Of a stretch of DNA of 40,559 nt, positions 25,001 to 32,883 are shown piece after piece. The stretch covers positions 5,921 through 46,479 of the forward strand of contig DGOW01000105.1 of the NCBI GenBank assembly GCA_002390225.1, given 5' to 3'. Both the position numbers and the translations under genes were made by a program. A model generated the notes under the pieces. The model made no database searches and was not told the DNA's origin. It worked only from the letters and a program-made list of their open reading frames with translations. Position 1 is the first letter of the stretch, and each line of letters begins with the position of its first letter. Origin of the DNA: Gemmatimonadales bacterium UBA4456. Lineage in GTDB: Bacteria; Gemmatimonadota; Gemmatimonadetes; Longimicrobiales; Gaopeijiaceae.

Positions 25001-25478
25001 GGACGGGAATCTCCGAGAAGTTGAACTCGACGATGCTTGGCTCATCGGCGTCCTCGGGAAGGTCGGGCTTCGCCAGGTCGACCTTCTCACGGACCTTCTG
25101 CAGCGCCTCGGCCAGATCGACCGATGTATCGAACTCCGCCACGACGCTCGAGTACCCTTCGATCGTCGTGGAGGTGAGTTCCTTGATGTCGCTGATGGTG
25201 GAGAGGTCCTCCTCAATGATACGGGTGACCTGGCTCTCCACATCAGCCGGAGATACACCGGGATAGACCGTGTTGATCGCGATGATCGGAACGGCCAGCT
25301 CCGGGAACGACTCCTTGGGCGTCGTCTGATATGCCAGCGTTCCCATCAGACCAATGATCACCAGCAGCACAATGATCGAGGTCCTGTGCTCGACCGCGAA
25401 ACTCGTCGCAGCGAACTCTTTGAACGTCTCGATGGCGCCGCGCTGAACCTGAGTCTCCCCTTCTTCGTTCGGCTTCAT
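22038..25478 (-). CDS. RND efflux pump permease (HAE1/AcrB-like)
   Basis: A 1146-residue trimeric inner-membrane drug/proton antiporter, forming a tripartite pump with the adaptor and TolC. The first helix RTSIIVLLVIIGLMGTLAY is followed by the porter domain with VYPGVSPADVESQVTR. The TM4 motif LILALGMLVDNAIVVVENIYR keeps one Asp of the proton relay (the adjacent position is Asn). A C-terminal half repeats the fold, with ISLAGIVVNNAIILIDYID. Two further hydrophobic segments (WTIIGGVAVILVG and LTAFLFAATAVLLWALHRF) lie in the normally cytosolic loop between TM6 and TM7. A Gly-rich loop (coded near 23420-23470) lies in the second periplasmic domain. Substrates are not predictable. Confidence 0.93.
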   Translation of the reverse strand: MKPNEEGETQVQRGAIETFKEFAATSFAVEHRTSIIVLLVIIGLMGTLAYQTTPKESFPELAVPIIAINTVYPGVSPADVESQVTRIIEEDLSTISDIKELTSTTIEGYSSVVAEFDTSVDLAEALQKVREKVDLAKPDLPEDADEPSIVEFNFSEIPVLQVNLSGDYGLVRLKEIAEELQDRLETLPAVLRADLRGGLEREVKVEVDLSKMNYYGITLQDVIDAIRSENVNIPGGSIDVGDMKYLVRVDGEFEDPTLIDELVVLIKDGRPIYVRDVATVDFGFAERDSFARMDERAVVTLDVVKRSGENIIETAEAIRAEVDAMAPLLPPTTDIRITSDQSEQIQEMVSSLENNIISGLILIVGVLFFFLGASTSMFVAISIPSSMFLAFMILKAMGTSMNMIVLFSLILALGMLVDNAIVVVENIYRYLEEGWDRRTAAKKATGEVALPIIAATATTLAAFAPLLFWPGEVGEFMGYMPRTLIVTLSSSLFVALVIIPTLCGMFMRLDGTKATPLTPAARWTIIGGVAVILVGTASANPLTAFLFAATAVLLWALHRFILRGAGRWFQDSVLPRTMSGYEDGLRWSLNHRAKLIGATVVGFVATFVIYIATPLGAGLEYFPEDMPPPMLTIDVETPVGTRAAVTDGIVRRIESELQGVSGRDDWESVVSVTGGGGGGGNPMGGGPSGPEGGRLSISLIDFQDRESDAFATLAEMQASIGTEVAGATITVDKVSEGPPAGAPVSIELVGEDPDELKRISDEIMSIIEDAPVFLKLAGLDSDMDAARPELSIEVDRERAALYNLNTQKIGMAVRGAINGIEAAKYRTGNDEYDIIVRLSPEYRDELEGLRELTVMAEGVQVPLVEVATWGVEDGAGSIRRKGQTRMATITSNVASGYANNDVLAEVQTTLFDYSGTLPPGYTLKYSGQSQDQDEATAFLSGAFLTALMLIGFILISQFNSVIKPIIILTSVIMSTAGVLIGLMIFQMPFGIINTGVGIISLAGIVVNNAIILIDYIDILRDRDGMDRRDALVQGGKTRLRPVVLTALTTALGMVPLAIGLNFDFFGLYGSLNPELYWGGMQAAWWGPMAVAIIAGILFATFLTLILVPVMYSLVDDATEFFRRYYMNPEDHEGGAGVRSGFFAGLR

Positions 25479-25479
25479 G

Positions 25480-26610
25480 TCAGCTCTCCTGCGTCCCCAC
25501 GAGATTCACACGGTCCCCGTCGGCCACGGACTTCTGTCCGATGATGATCAGGTCTTCACCAACACTGAGCCCCTTCTCTACGACCACCAGATTACGGCGT
25601 GTGGGACCAAGCTCAAGATTCCGAACTTCCGCGACCTGCACTCCACTGCGCTCGACTACCACGTAGGCCACGTACCCGTCCTCGACCCGTACAAGCGCAT
25701 CCTGTGGCACCACGATCGCTTCCTCCACCTGCTGCCGGATGATCGACATGTTTGAGACCATCTCCGGCTTGATCGCGCCGTCGGCGTTCGAAAGCTCGAC
25801 CTCGATGGGGAACGTGCGATTGCTCGGATTGATGGTCGCGCCGACGTAGCGAATCGCCGACGTGTAGACCTCGTCCCCGATGGCTTCGAAGCGAAGGATT
25901 GCCTCGGCACCGACGCTCACGTCCCGGGCATACCGCTCAGGCACACCCGCAAAGACCTTGATCGGATTCAAGTCGACGATCCGGCCGACCGTCTTGCCCG
26001 GGCCGACCATGGTACCCACGTCGATGTGTCGCTCGTCGAGAATACCTGAGAACGGCGCCCGAACAACGGTGCGTGCGAGTCGTTCTTCCAGGCTTGCGAG
26101 CGTGGCCGAGGTTTGCTCAGCCATGGCCCGTGCTTCCAGATACGCAATCTCAGAGCCCACCTGATCTTCTTCGAAAAGGCGCTTGCGACGCTCCCACGTC
26201 TGAGCCGCCAACCCGGCCGCAGCCCGTGACTGATCGACCTGAGCTCTCAGGATCGCGTCATCGATCTTGACGATCGCGTCCCCACGCTCAACCCGGTCTC
26301 CACGATCGGCATAGAGCTCGAGGATTCGCCCGCTCTCCTCAGCCTCGATCATCACGTCCTGGCTCGCCATCGCCACGGAGGTGAGCCGGATCTCCTCGAC
26401 GAAGGTCTCCGGCTCGATCATGGATACCTCGACGTTAATCACCCGCACGAACTCTTCACTCGCCGCGGCGTCCTGTGTGCCGTCGGCCTGAGCCCCCCCG
26501 CACGCCGCCAGCATCGAGAGCGCGCCGATGGCAGCCAGTCCCCTCCACGTCCTGAATCTGTCGAACATCGTTCCGTTCATCCCCGAATCTGTCGTCCTGT
26601 TCCTGATCAC
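25480..26610 (-). CDS. RND efflux periplasmic adaptor lipoprotein
   Basis: Membrane-fusion protein that bridges the RND pump and TolC. The 376-residue form has an SPII signal peptide whose lipobox is LSMLAACGG (Cys37), so it would be anchored by lipid. After a low-complexity stretch come the barrel-sandwich/lipoyl halves (GRILELYADRGDRVERGD and TVVRAPFSGILDERHIDVGTMV), with a coiled helical hairpin between them (about 120-170). Beta-barrel and membrane-proximal domains follow (VPQDALVRVEDGYVAYVV). The GTG at 26610 overlaps the TolC stop (GTGA). In-frame ATGs at 26580 or 26568 would give a more compact signal peptide and are good alternatives. One base separates its stop from the RND start. 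Confidence 0.9.
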   Translation of the reverse strand: MIRNRTTDSGMNGTMFDRFRTWRGLAAIGALSMLAACGGAQADGTQDAAASEEFVRVINVEVSMIEPETFVEEIRLTSVAMASQDVMIEAEESGRILELYADRGDRVERGDAIVKIDDAILRAQVDQSRAAAGLAAQTWERRKRLFEEDQVGSEIAYLEARAMAEQTSATLASLEERLARTVVRAPFSGILDERHIDVGTMVGPGKTVGRIVDLNPIKVFAGVPERYARDVSVGAEAILRFEAIGDEVYTSAIRYVGATINPSNRTFPIEVELSNADGAIKPEMVSNMSIIRQQVEEAIVVPQDALVRVEDGYVAYVVVERSGVQVAEVRNLELGPTRRNLVVVEKGLSVGEDLIIIGQKSVADGDRVNLVGTQES

Positions 26611-28106
26611 TGCTGCCCCCGCTGTTCGAGCTGAATGTCGACGAGGGGAACCTGCCCGGTCGCCTCATCGAACTGGGCGCGGGCGACCAGGAAATCGTAG
26701 ACCGCCTGGGCGTAGTTGAATTCGCTCTGACGGAGTGCGACTTCGGCGTCCGTGAGCTCGAGCTGGCTGCTCAATCCCTCGGAGTACTGTGCGCTGGCGA
26801 TCTCGAAGCCACGCTGGGCCTGCTGGACCGCGAGTTCTTGGCCGATCGCGCGCAGGAAGGCCTCCTCGATCCCATCCATGATCGTCCGGACCTGGCTCTG
26901 GGCCGCCTGCGCACCTTGTCGAGAATTCGCCCGGGCTTCCCGAAGAGAAGCTCGCTTCTGGTCGATGCGTGCATCGCGGCGGAAGCCCTGAAAGATCGGA
27001 AGACTGACCCGCACTCCCAGAGCTCGCGAAGTCGCACTCTGGCCATTGCCTCTTCCGAAGAAACTCGGCGATCCGTTGTTCTGTGCGCTGACAATGTAGT
27101 TACCGAATGCCGTGATTTCCGGCAGGTATGTGGCCTGTTCCAGGCGCATCTCGGTATGTCGGATTTCTTCGGTAAGGGCGAGCTGTCGCAGATCCGACCG
27201 AGATTCCATGGCCCGACTCAACCCCATCTCCAGCGCGATCTGGACACCTTCCAGGCCATCGAGTTCAGCTCCATAAAACTGAAGAACAGCACGATTCTCC
27301 GGAGTGTTCGCAGCGAGGTCATTCAGGTTCATTCCGGCAAGCGAGCCCTCGACCGTGAGCGCTTCATGGTCAGGGTAGTTCACCAGGACTGCCAAGTTAC
27401 GACGCGTCTGACGCACGGCATTGGTCGCCCGTCGGAGGTTCGGCTCAAGGTTCGCGAGCTCGACTTCGAGTCGAAGAACCGAGTAGTCGTCGGCCAGGCC
27501 GCCCCGATTCAATGCCTTCGTCTCGTCCAGAGTTTCACGGACCCGCCGCACGGAATTGTCCGTCAGGCGTGCCTGCTCCTGAGCAAGCAGAACCTGGTAG
27601 TAGGCGTTCCGCACCTGCGTTACGACCGACTGCTCCTGCCCGCGAACGGACTCGTCCTGGAGATCCACAAAGCGCTGAGCAGCCCCCAGCGCGACGATCA
27701 GACCCGGTCGGAAAATTGGCTGCTCAACGAAGATCGTCGAGTTCCACTGGTTGTCGGCACCGAACTGCACCGGGAGGTAGTCGTCTTCACCGGCCGTCGG
27801 ATCGAATATCACGGCCGGCAGGAAGTTCACCGGGACTGCGAGGTTGCGCTGGTACGACGCGTTCAGATCCACGGACGGCATGACTTCACTCCACGTCTCG
27901 GATACCTGCTCCGTCGCCGTGATGTACGCTTCACGCGCCGCCACAAGCTGGTTGTTGGTATCGAGTGCCGAGCGCACAAGTGTGGTTAGCCCCACCGTCT
28001 CGGTCTGCTGCCCCGACACCGTCGTGGGGACGGTGACCAGCAGCACGCTGGCTAAGAATGTGATCCCTGAGGTAAGCCGCCCGAAGCGGCCTGATTTCGT
28101 GTTCAT
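26607..28106 (-). CDS. TolC-family outer membrane efflux protein
   Basis: Outer-membrane channel of the tripartite pump, 499 residues. A signal peptide (about 1-33, ending VSGQQ) is followed by two repeats of the TolC/OEP fold. Recognisable elements are TLVRSALDTNNQLVAAREAY at the start of the first repeat, long coiled-coil helices (for instance RVRETLDETKALNRGGLADD), and the second repeat with VSLPIFQGFRRDARID and FEIASAQYSEGLSSQLELTDAE. The ATG overlaps the tetR stop (ATGA), so the channel is translated directly behind the regulator. Similar gene order tetR-tolC-mfp-rnd occurs in many environmental bacteria. Confidence 0.92.
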   Translation of the reverse strand: MNTKSGRFGRLTSGITFLASVLLVTVPTTVSGQQTETVGLTTLVRSALDTNNQLVAAREAYITATEQVSETWSEVMPSVDLNASYQRNLAVPVNFLPAVIFDPTAGEDDYLPVQFGADNQWNSTIFVEQPIFRPGLIVALGAAQRFVDLQDESVRGQEQSVVTQVRNAYYQVLLAQEQARLTDNSVRRVRETLDETKALNRGGLADDYSVLRLEVELANLEPNLRRATNAVRQTRRNLAVLVNYPDHEALTVEGSLAGMNLNDLAANTPENRAVLQFYGAELDGLEGVQIALEMGLSRAMESRSDLRQLALTEEIRHTEMRLEQATYLPEITAFGNYIVSAQNNGSPSFFGRGNGQSATSRALGVRVSLPIFQGFRRDARIDQKRASLREARANSRQGAQAAQSQVRTIMDGIEEAFLRAIGQELAVQQAQRGFEIASAQYSEGLSSQLELTDAEVALRQSEFNYAQAVYDFLVARAQFDEATGQVPLVDIQLEQRGQQ

Positions 28107-28747
28107 CCCGTCTTCATTTCCATGTCCGCCTCTTCGAGCACCATGCTCTCGAGGTTCTTCGTGAACTCCTCGGTGGCGACCCCTGCCATCAACCGGGCCC
28201 AGGACGCCTTAAAGAGCGTCTTGAATTCTTCTTCCGTCCCCGGCAGACACCCTTCGTGGAAGAGCTGAGCCATACCGTGGGCGTGAGCCCACATCGTGAT
28301 CGAAGCCATCGCGGGGTCTCCACCCTTCAGAATGCCGGCATCCATGCACTCTCGGACCCGATCGATCCAGAACTGATGAATCGCGGACTGCATCGCATCG
28401 ATATCGGCGGGCAGTGCGTCCATGCCTAGCTGCTCCGGCGCGGTATGCATGATCCCGTACCAGCGTGGGTGCTCGATCACGAAAGTCAGATAGCCTTCGC
28501 CAGCTCCGACGAATCGTTCGAGCGCGGTGGGCTCACCCAGTGCCGCGTGCAGGTACTGAGCAAACGTGCGGTGTGCCTCGCGCAGGACGTCAGAGAGAAC
28601 TTCCTCACGCCCGTCGTAGTGCCTGTAGATCGCTGGTGCTGTGACCCCGACCTCGCGCGCGAGCTTTCGCATCGACAAGCCGTCGAGGCCGGACTTCAGG
28701 TAAAGGTCACACGCGCAAGCAAGGATGCGTTCTCGTTGATCCGTCAT
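28103..28747 (-). CDS. TetR/AcrR-family repressor of the efflux operon
   Basis: A 214-residue TetR-type regulator. The DNA-binding domain is RERILACACDLYLKSGLDGLS followed by MRKLAREVGVTAPAIYRHYDGREEVL, residues about 4-50, with the typical helix-turn-helix and the YRHY motif. The remainder is the ligand-binding helical domain, variable in this family. The ATG at 28747 is preferred because it gives the usual short N-terminus and lies directly at the end of a palindromic operator. The longer in-frame ORF starts at 28822, upstream of the predicted promoter, and cannot be made from that transcript. It is first in the operon with its target genes, so autoregulation is expected; the inducer is unknown. 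Confidence 0.93.
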   Translation of the reverse strand: MTDQRERILACACDLYLKSGLDGLSMRKLAREVGVTAPAIYRHYDGREEVLSDVLREAHRTFAQYLHAALGEPTALERFVGAGEGYLTFVIEHPRWYGIMHTAPEQLGMDALPADIDAMQSAIHQFWIDRVRECMDAGILKGGDPAMASITMWAHAHGMAQLFHEGCLPGTEEEFKTLFKASWARLMAGVATEEFTKNLESMVLEEADMEMKTG

Positions 28748-28816
28748 GTTAACACTGTAAACAGACCATTGATTTAGATCAACGTATGCCTCTACACCCG
28801 TGGTAACGGTGTTAAG
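28748..28816 (-). promoter_or_regulatory. tetR operon promoter with two operator-like palindromes
   Basis: Positions 28748-28762 read GTTAACACTGTAAAC, which matches its own reverse complement at 12 of 14 flanking positions, a typical TetR-family site. A related 15-mer at 28802-28816 (GGTAACGGTGTTAAG) matches it at 11 of 15 in the opposite orientation. On the minus strand TTGATC (28782-28777) and TACAGT (28759-28754), 17 bases apart, form a fair promoter; the -10 lies inside the first palindrome. The expected transcript start is at about 28747, the A of the tetR ATG, so the mRNA would be leaderless. The 96 bases from 28823 to 28918 hold no gene. Confidence 0.6.
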
Positions 28817-28918
28817 TGCCAAATGGTGCGAAGCAGATGAGCGCGGTTCCTTGACGGGTCACGGTTCCTGAACGATTGCCTGGTTCGTGCGAAGTAGCGG
28901 ACCGGGCCGTTAGGTCTG

Positions 28919-29533
28919 TCAGCGACCTGGTGCAGGAAGCGCAAGGGAGATCCAGCCCGCCCCGGGGTGACGGCCACCCAGGTATCCCCCCATGAGGAAG
29001 CCCGCGACGGTACCCAACCCAGCACCGCGAAGCGTATGCGCCATGATCTGCTCCGCGGGGCCGTCCGGATCCTTCGTGACACCAATGGCGTGGAGGCCCA
29101 GCCCAACCCCAGCTCCGACGAACAGACCCGTCGCAGCGCCCAGGACCGCGTAGTGCCGAAGGCCTTCCCGGCGCGTTCGCTCCGTATGCACCTCAAGCCA
29201 GGTCATATCGAACACGGACACCGGCCACTCCTGCTCTACCCCGTACAGCTGGAGGCGCATCACATCGGCATCCCACCCCTGAAACACGGCTTCGACAAGC
29301 TGCGCGCCGGCAAGCCGCAGACGGACCGTATCACCTGGTTCGATACGTGACGGATCGGCCGGCACATCCACCCGGGTCTCCTGACAGGCGAGAAGTTCCG
29401 GCTCACTCGCGGATCCCACGCATAGCGCGGCCATCAGGACTGCGACCCTGAGCGCCCCCCCCAATGAGGGACCCGTGAGACCGACTGCCACAGCAGTCCC
29501 ATCATTCTGGTCGCCGCAGTGTGTCTCGGTCAC
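28919..29533 (-). CDS. Envelope protein with SH3-like module and glycine-zipper hairpin
   Basis: No named family is recognised. The 204-residue protein begins with an N-terminal stretch carrying a signal-like segment (LRVAVLMAALCVGSASEPELLA). A small beta module of about 60-125 follows, with PGDTVRLRLAGAQLVEAVFQ and a matching WPVSVFDMTWLEVH strand. Two glycine-rich hydrophobic helices come next (YAVLGAATGLFVGAGVGLGL and RGAGLGTVAGFLMGGYLGG) and a short tail. Glycine zippers of this type pack helices within membranes. The GTG at 29533 overlaps the upstream stop (GTGA), and the ORF upstream of that lies inside the barrel gene. Coupled translation suggests it works with the Omp85-like protein. 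Confidence 0.65.
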   Translation of the reverse strand: MTETHCGDQNDGTAVAVGLTGPSLGGALRVAVLMAALCVGSASEPELLACQETRVDVPADPSRIEPGDTVRLRLAGAQLVEAVFQGWDADVMRLQLYGVEQEWPVSVFDMTWLEVHTERTRREGLRHYAVLGAATGLFVGAGVGLGLHAIGVTKDPDGPAEQIMAHTLRGAGLGTVAGFLMGGYLGGRHPGAGWISLALPAPGR

Positions 29534-31176
29534 AGGATTCCGTCCAGGTAGAAGTCGAGCCGGAAACCCTTGGGGTCCGTGAGCCCGTGAGCGGCGTCCA
29601 GACGGATCAGCCCGTCGAGGATCGAGAGCCCGAACCCCGCCGAGGTGTAGCCCTTCGAAATACGGTATCTGTCCCAAGTGCCTGCCCATCCGTAGTCGGA
29701 GAACAGCGATAGTGCGCCCCACACGAAGGTCCTGGCAATCTCGAGTCGGCCTCGCGTGAAATTCGTACCCCCAGCGATCCTTGGCCCGTAACCGCGCAGC
29801 GTGCGAGAACCGCCCACGAACCAAAGCCGCTGTTCAGTCACATCTCCCCACGAGGTGCCTCCGCCAGCCTCCAGCGCTACGCGCATCGCAGACGGGAGCG
29901 GAACCACGATTCGGCCGGTCAGAGACGCACGCGCATAGTCGGCCATCCCGGTGGCTCCGTGAACCATCAAATCGAACCCGCCCTGAGTCAGGAGGGGATC
30001 CGAACCCCACCAGGGATTCACGTCAAGCACGGCGCCGTACTCCCAGCCCTCCTCGGCTGCGATGTTCGGCCGGTATGTCCACCCCTCCTTCCAGAACTGG
30101 AAGACTGCGAACTCGGTGGCGACCGATGCAGGACGTTGGTATTCGGCGTAGGTCCGGACTCGGTAGGAACGGCGGGCGGCGGAGGGTGGTAACCACTCCA
30201 ACGACGCCCCCGAGCGGTAGTAATAGTCTCCGTCGTCTCGCCCGAACAATGCTGACATCAGAGAGTTGCCGAGTCTCAGGTGCCTGGCGCCCTCCTCGAT
30301 CGACGCGATCTCGTTGTACCCCGAGAGTGAGATACGGCGACGCAGTCCTTCGTGGGTGATCTCCGCGCGGAGGTTGGGCTCCAGATCACCCAGCCCGATC
30401 CCGGCCGTCCCCGTCATGGAGAGCTGCCCCATGACGGTGGTCGGCCGGATCTGCCCGCGAATTCCGACGGAGAGTCCTTCAACACGGTTGAACCTGGCGA
30501 GATCGGGCCTCTGAAGCCCCCATCGGAGCGTTGAGGGGATGTGAGCAGCCGAAGACGCAGGAAGATCCGCCAGATCATCGAACCTCTCACGGAGCTCGAC
30601 CTCTGAGGTGAAGCCCGGGGCCTCCGTGAAGTCCACGCGCTCTAGATCTCGCCACCCCAACTCTACCGTCCCGGCTCCTGGAACCTCGACCACCAGGCCG
30701 CGCATGGCCTGCCCGATGTCTGTAGACGACCAGTGGAGAGTAATCTCGTCACCTGACGTCAACGTAGCACGAACGCTCCTCGCATCGATCGGCTCCAACG
30801 CACGGACGTGAACGAACCGGATGCCTGAGGATGACACAGGCGGCCCCAGGTCGTCGTCCACATCCCATGTCAGCCGCACCCCGAACGCAACCAGGCTCCG
30901 ACTGCGTCTTTTCTCCGCAGCGTAGTCTGGATCGAGTCTTTCAGCTTCGTGCTCCCACTGGGTCGGCACTTCCTTCAGGCCATCGAGGACGTCCGTCCAG
31001 TGAGACTCATTGCCGTCCCAACGCAGATATCCTTCGAAGACTTCCCCGTCCGCCGTTGCCACGCGGCCGTAGAGGCGATCAGGATCCTGCTCCATCGACG
31101 ACGCGTCGACTGCAGGATCCTGAGCGCCGCCCAGCGCTATGAGCGCCAGCACAACGCCGACTCCAATGCCCGACAT
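29530..31176 (-). CDS. Omp85-like outer-membrane barrel with non-POTRA N-terminal domains
   Basis: A 548-residue exported protein. The signal peptide is about 1-18 (MSGIGVGVVLALIALGGAQD). Two small beta modules follow in place of POTRA domains: LYGRVATADGEVFEGYLRWD (about 35-55) and a second with GDEITLHWSSTDIG. The C-terminal 300 residues look like a bacterial surface antigen/Omp85 barrel, with the hallmark GGSRTLRGYGPRIAGG near 445 and alternating strands such as LSLFSDYGWAGTW and RLDAAHGL toward the end. A GGGAG ribosome site lies ahead of the ATG at 31176. The 75 or more in-frame codons upstream are basic and not signal-like. Transport role is inferred from fold only. Confidence 0.7.
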   Translation of the reverse strand: MSGIGVGVVLALIALGGAQDPAVDASSMEQDPDRLYGRVATADGEVFEGYLRWDGNESHWTDVLDGLKEVPTQWEHEAERLDPDYAAEKRRSRSLVAFGVRLTWDVDDDLGPPVSSSGIRFVHVRALEPIDARSVRATLTSGDEITLHWSSTDIGQAMRGLVVEVPGAGTVELGWRDLERVDFTEAPGFTSEVELRERFDDLADLPASSAAHIPSTLRWGLQRPDLARFNRVEGLSVGIRGQIRPTTVMGQLSMTGTAGIGLGDLEPNLRAEITHEGLRRRISLSGYNEIASIEEGARHLRLGNSLMSALFGRDDGDYYYRSGASLEWLPPSAARRSYRVRTYAEYQRPASVATEFAVFQFWKEGWTYRPNIAAEEGWEYGAVLDVNPWWGSDPLLTQGGFDLMVHGATGMADYARASLTGRIVVPLPSAMRVALEAGGGTSWGDVTEQRLWFVGGSRTLRGYGPRIAGGTNFTRGRLEIARTFVWGALSLFSDYGWAGTWDRYRISKGYTSAGFGLSILDGLIRLDAAHGLTDPKGFRLDFYLDGIL

Positions 31177-31345
31177 GTCACTCCCATGCTTGTGAACCAT
31201 CACCGCCCTCGCCCTACGCGGGCGTCCGGGCCACCGTTTCAGGATCCGCGCCGACCGTCGCGGGTAGCGCACGCGTTCTGAGAGGGTGCCGGGAAGGTGC
31301 TCTCCTTCATACGACTGACTCCTCACGACGATCCATCCATAACAC

Positions 31346-31897
31346 GTGAACGAGATTCCTGAGCACAGCTACTGTCACACGGCCCGTGGCCACGAAATCC
31401 ATGGGTCGTATCACGACCGCGAGTACGGCTTCCCGGTGGAGAACGACGACCTTCTATTCGAGCGTCTTGTGCTGGAGATCAATCAGGCGGGGTTGAGCTG
31501 GCTGACGATACTCAGGAAGAGGGATGGCTTACGAGTCGCATATGATGGATTCTCCATCGGACGTGTGGCTTCATACCGTGAAGAGGACCGGGTACGTCTT
31601 CTTGATGATGCGCGGATCATCAGGAATCGCCTGAAGGTTGATGCCGCCATAAGCAATGCGCAGGCGATCCAGAGACTTCAGGCTCAGTGCGGCTCCTTTG
31701 CGGCATGGCTGGATGCGCACCATCCGCTGGACAAACCAGATTGGGTGAAACTCTTCAAGAAGACGTTTCGATTTACCGGCGGTGAGATCACAGGTGAGTT
31801 CCTCATGAGCACCGGCTACCTCGCGGGAGCCCACCACCCCGCTTGCCCGGTATACCATCAGATCACGGCTCTGAATCCCCGGTGGATGCAGCCATGA
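31346..31897 (+). CDS. tag: DNA-3-methyladenine glycosylase I
   Basis: Base excision repair enzyme that releases 3-methyladenine (and some 3-methylguanine) from DNA. The 183-residue protein starts at a GTG and shows the Tag pattern: a Cys-His start (SYCHTARGH), YHDREYGFPVENDDLLFERL, the substrate-pocket stretch NQAGLSWLTILRKRDGLR, and the helix-hairpin-helix with FRFTGGEITGEFLMSTGYL. The zinc ligands are probably Cys10, His and the late GAHHPACP. Its stop overlaps the YheT-like hydrolase start. It is divergent from the Omp85 gene across 169 bases. Confidence 0.9.
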   Translation: MNEIPEHSYCHTARGHEIHGSYHDREYGFPVENDDLLFERLVLEINQAGLSWLTILRKRDGLRVAYDGFSIGRVASYREEDRVRLLDDARIIRNRLKVDAAISNAQAIQRLQAQCGSFAAWLDAHHPLDKPDWVKLFKKTFRFTGGEITGEFLMSTGYLAGAHHPACPVYHQITALNPRWMQP

Positions 31898-32883
31898 TCC
31901 CGGGCTCTTTTCAATCGCCCTGGTGGGCTGCGGGGCCACACGCCCAGACGCTTACCGCGCGCCTCCTGCGACCAGCGGCGGGGCCCGCGGTGACACGAGA
32001 GCGCCTGGAAACTCCCGACGGAGATTTCCTGGACGTCGACTGGAGTCCTCCGCCGCGGCAGGATGCCCCGGTGGTAGTCGTACTTCATGGCCTCGAAGGC
32101 TCCTCACGGCGCAAGTACGTCCGCAGCCTTTGTCGTGAGCTGAACAACCACGGTGTCGGCACGGCAGCTGTGAACTTTCGTGGCTGCTCGGGTGAGCCGA
32201 ACCGAACGCTCTCGTTCTACCATTCCGGCGACACCCGCGACCTGAACTTCGTCGTCGAGGTAGTCAGAGCCCGGCACCCAGACTCCGCTGTTGGCGCCAT
32301 GGGTTTTTCGCTCGGGGGCAATGTCGTCCTCAAGGCCATTGGCGAACGAGATGACGGCGGGCGTCATTTCCTAGACGCGGCGGCCGTCTTGTCTGTTCCG
32401 TACGACCTCGCCGCTGGGTGCGCGCTCCTGCAGCGTACCCGCATGGGCCGAATGTACTCCGGGTACTTCATGAGATCGTTGCGAGGCAAGGTCGCGTGGA
32501 AGCGTGACTTGCTCGCGAAAACGCTCGACATGGAAGCCGTCGACCAGGCTCAATCCATCTGGGCGTTCGATGACGCCCTCACTGCCCCGCTGAACGGGTT
32601 CGACGACGCCTCGGATTATTACGCAAAGTGCTCGAGCAAAGGCTTCCTGAACGCAGTTCGGGTGCCGACGCTGCTGTTGCACGCCGAAGATGACCCGTTC
32701 CTTCCATCAGATGCGATTCCACGGGCCGAGGCGGCGGAAAACGATGCGATTACGCTGACCCTCTCACCGCGGGGAGGGCACGTAGGTTTTGTATGTGGCG
32801 CACCGTGGGCACCCCGGTTTTGGGGCGAAATGACAGCAGCGCGGTTCCTGGCCGACAGGCTTAAGTCCTCTGAGGCTCCCTGA
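31894..32883 (+). CDS. YheT-family alpha/beta hydrolase
   Basis: Alpha/beta hydrolase of the AB-hydrolase-4 (YheT/ABHD1-3) family, 329 residues. The characteristic start SFQSPWWAAGPHAQTL is present, then VVVLHGLEGSSRRKYVRSL, VNFRGCSGEPN, and the nucleophile elbow MGFSLGGNV (Ser139), with the acid in HAEDDPFLP and the histidine in RGGHVGF. The E. coli homologue's reaction is not established. The ATG at 31894 overlaps the tag stop (ATGA). Its last 23 bases overlap the end of the convergent gene at 32861. Confidence 0.87.
   Translation: MIPGSFQSPWWAAGPHAQTLTARLLRPAAGPAVTRERLETPDGDFLDVDWSPPPRQDAPVVVVLHGLEGSSRRKYVRSLCRELNNHGVGTAAVNFRGCSGEPNRTLSFYHSGDTRDLNFVVEVVRARHPDSAVGAMGFSLGGNVVLKAIGERDDGGRHFLDAAAVLSVPYDLAAGCALLQRTRMGRMYSGYFMRSLRGKVAWKRDLLAKTLDMEAVDQAQSIWAFDDALTAPLNGFDDASDYYAKCSSKGFLNAVRVPTLLLHAEDDPFLPSDAIPRAEAAENDAITLTLSPRGGHVGFVCGAPWAPRFWGEMTAARFLADRLKSSEAP

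Noticed and set aside
23706..25544. 612-codon plus-strand ORF opposite the RND pump
   Set aside because: Antisense shadow of a clear 1146-residue RND permease; charged low-complexity product with no domain.
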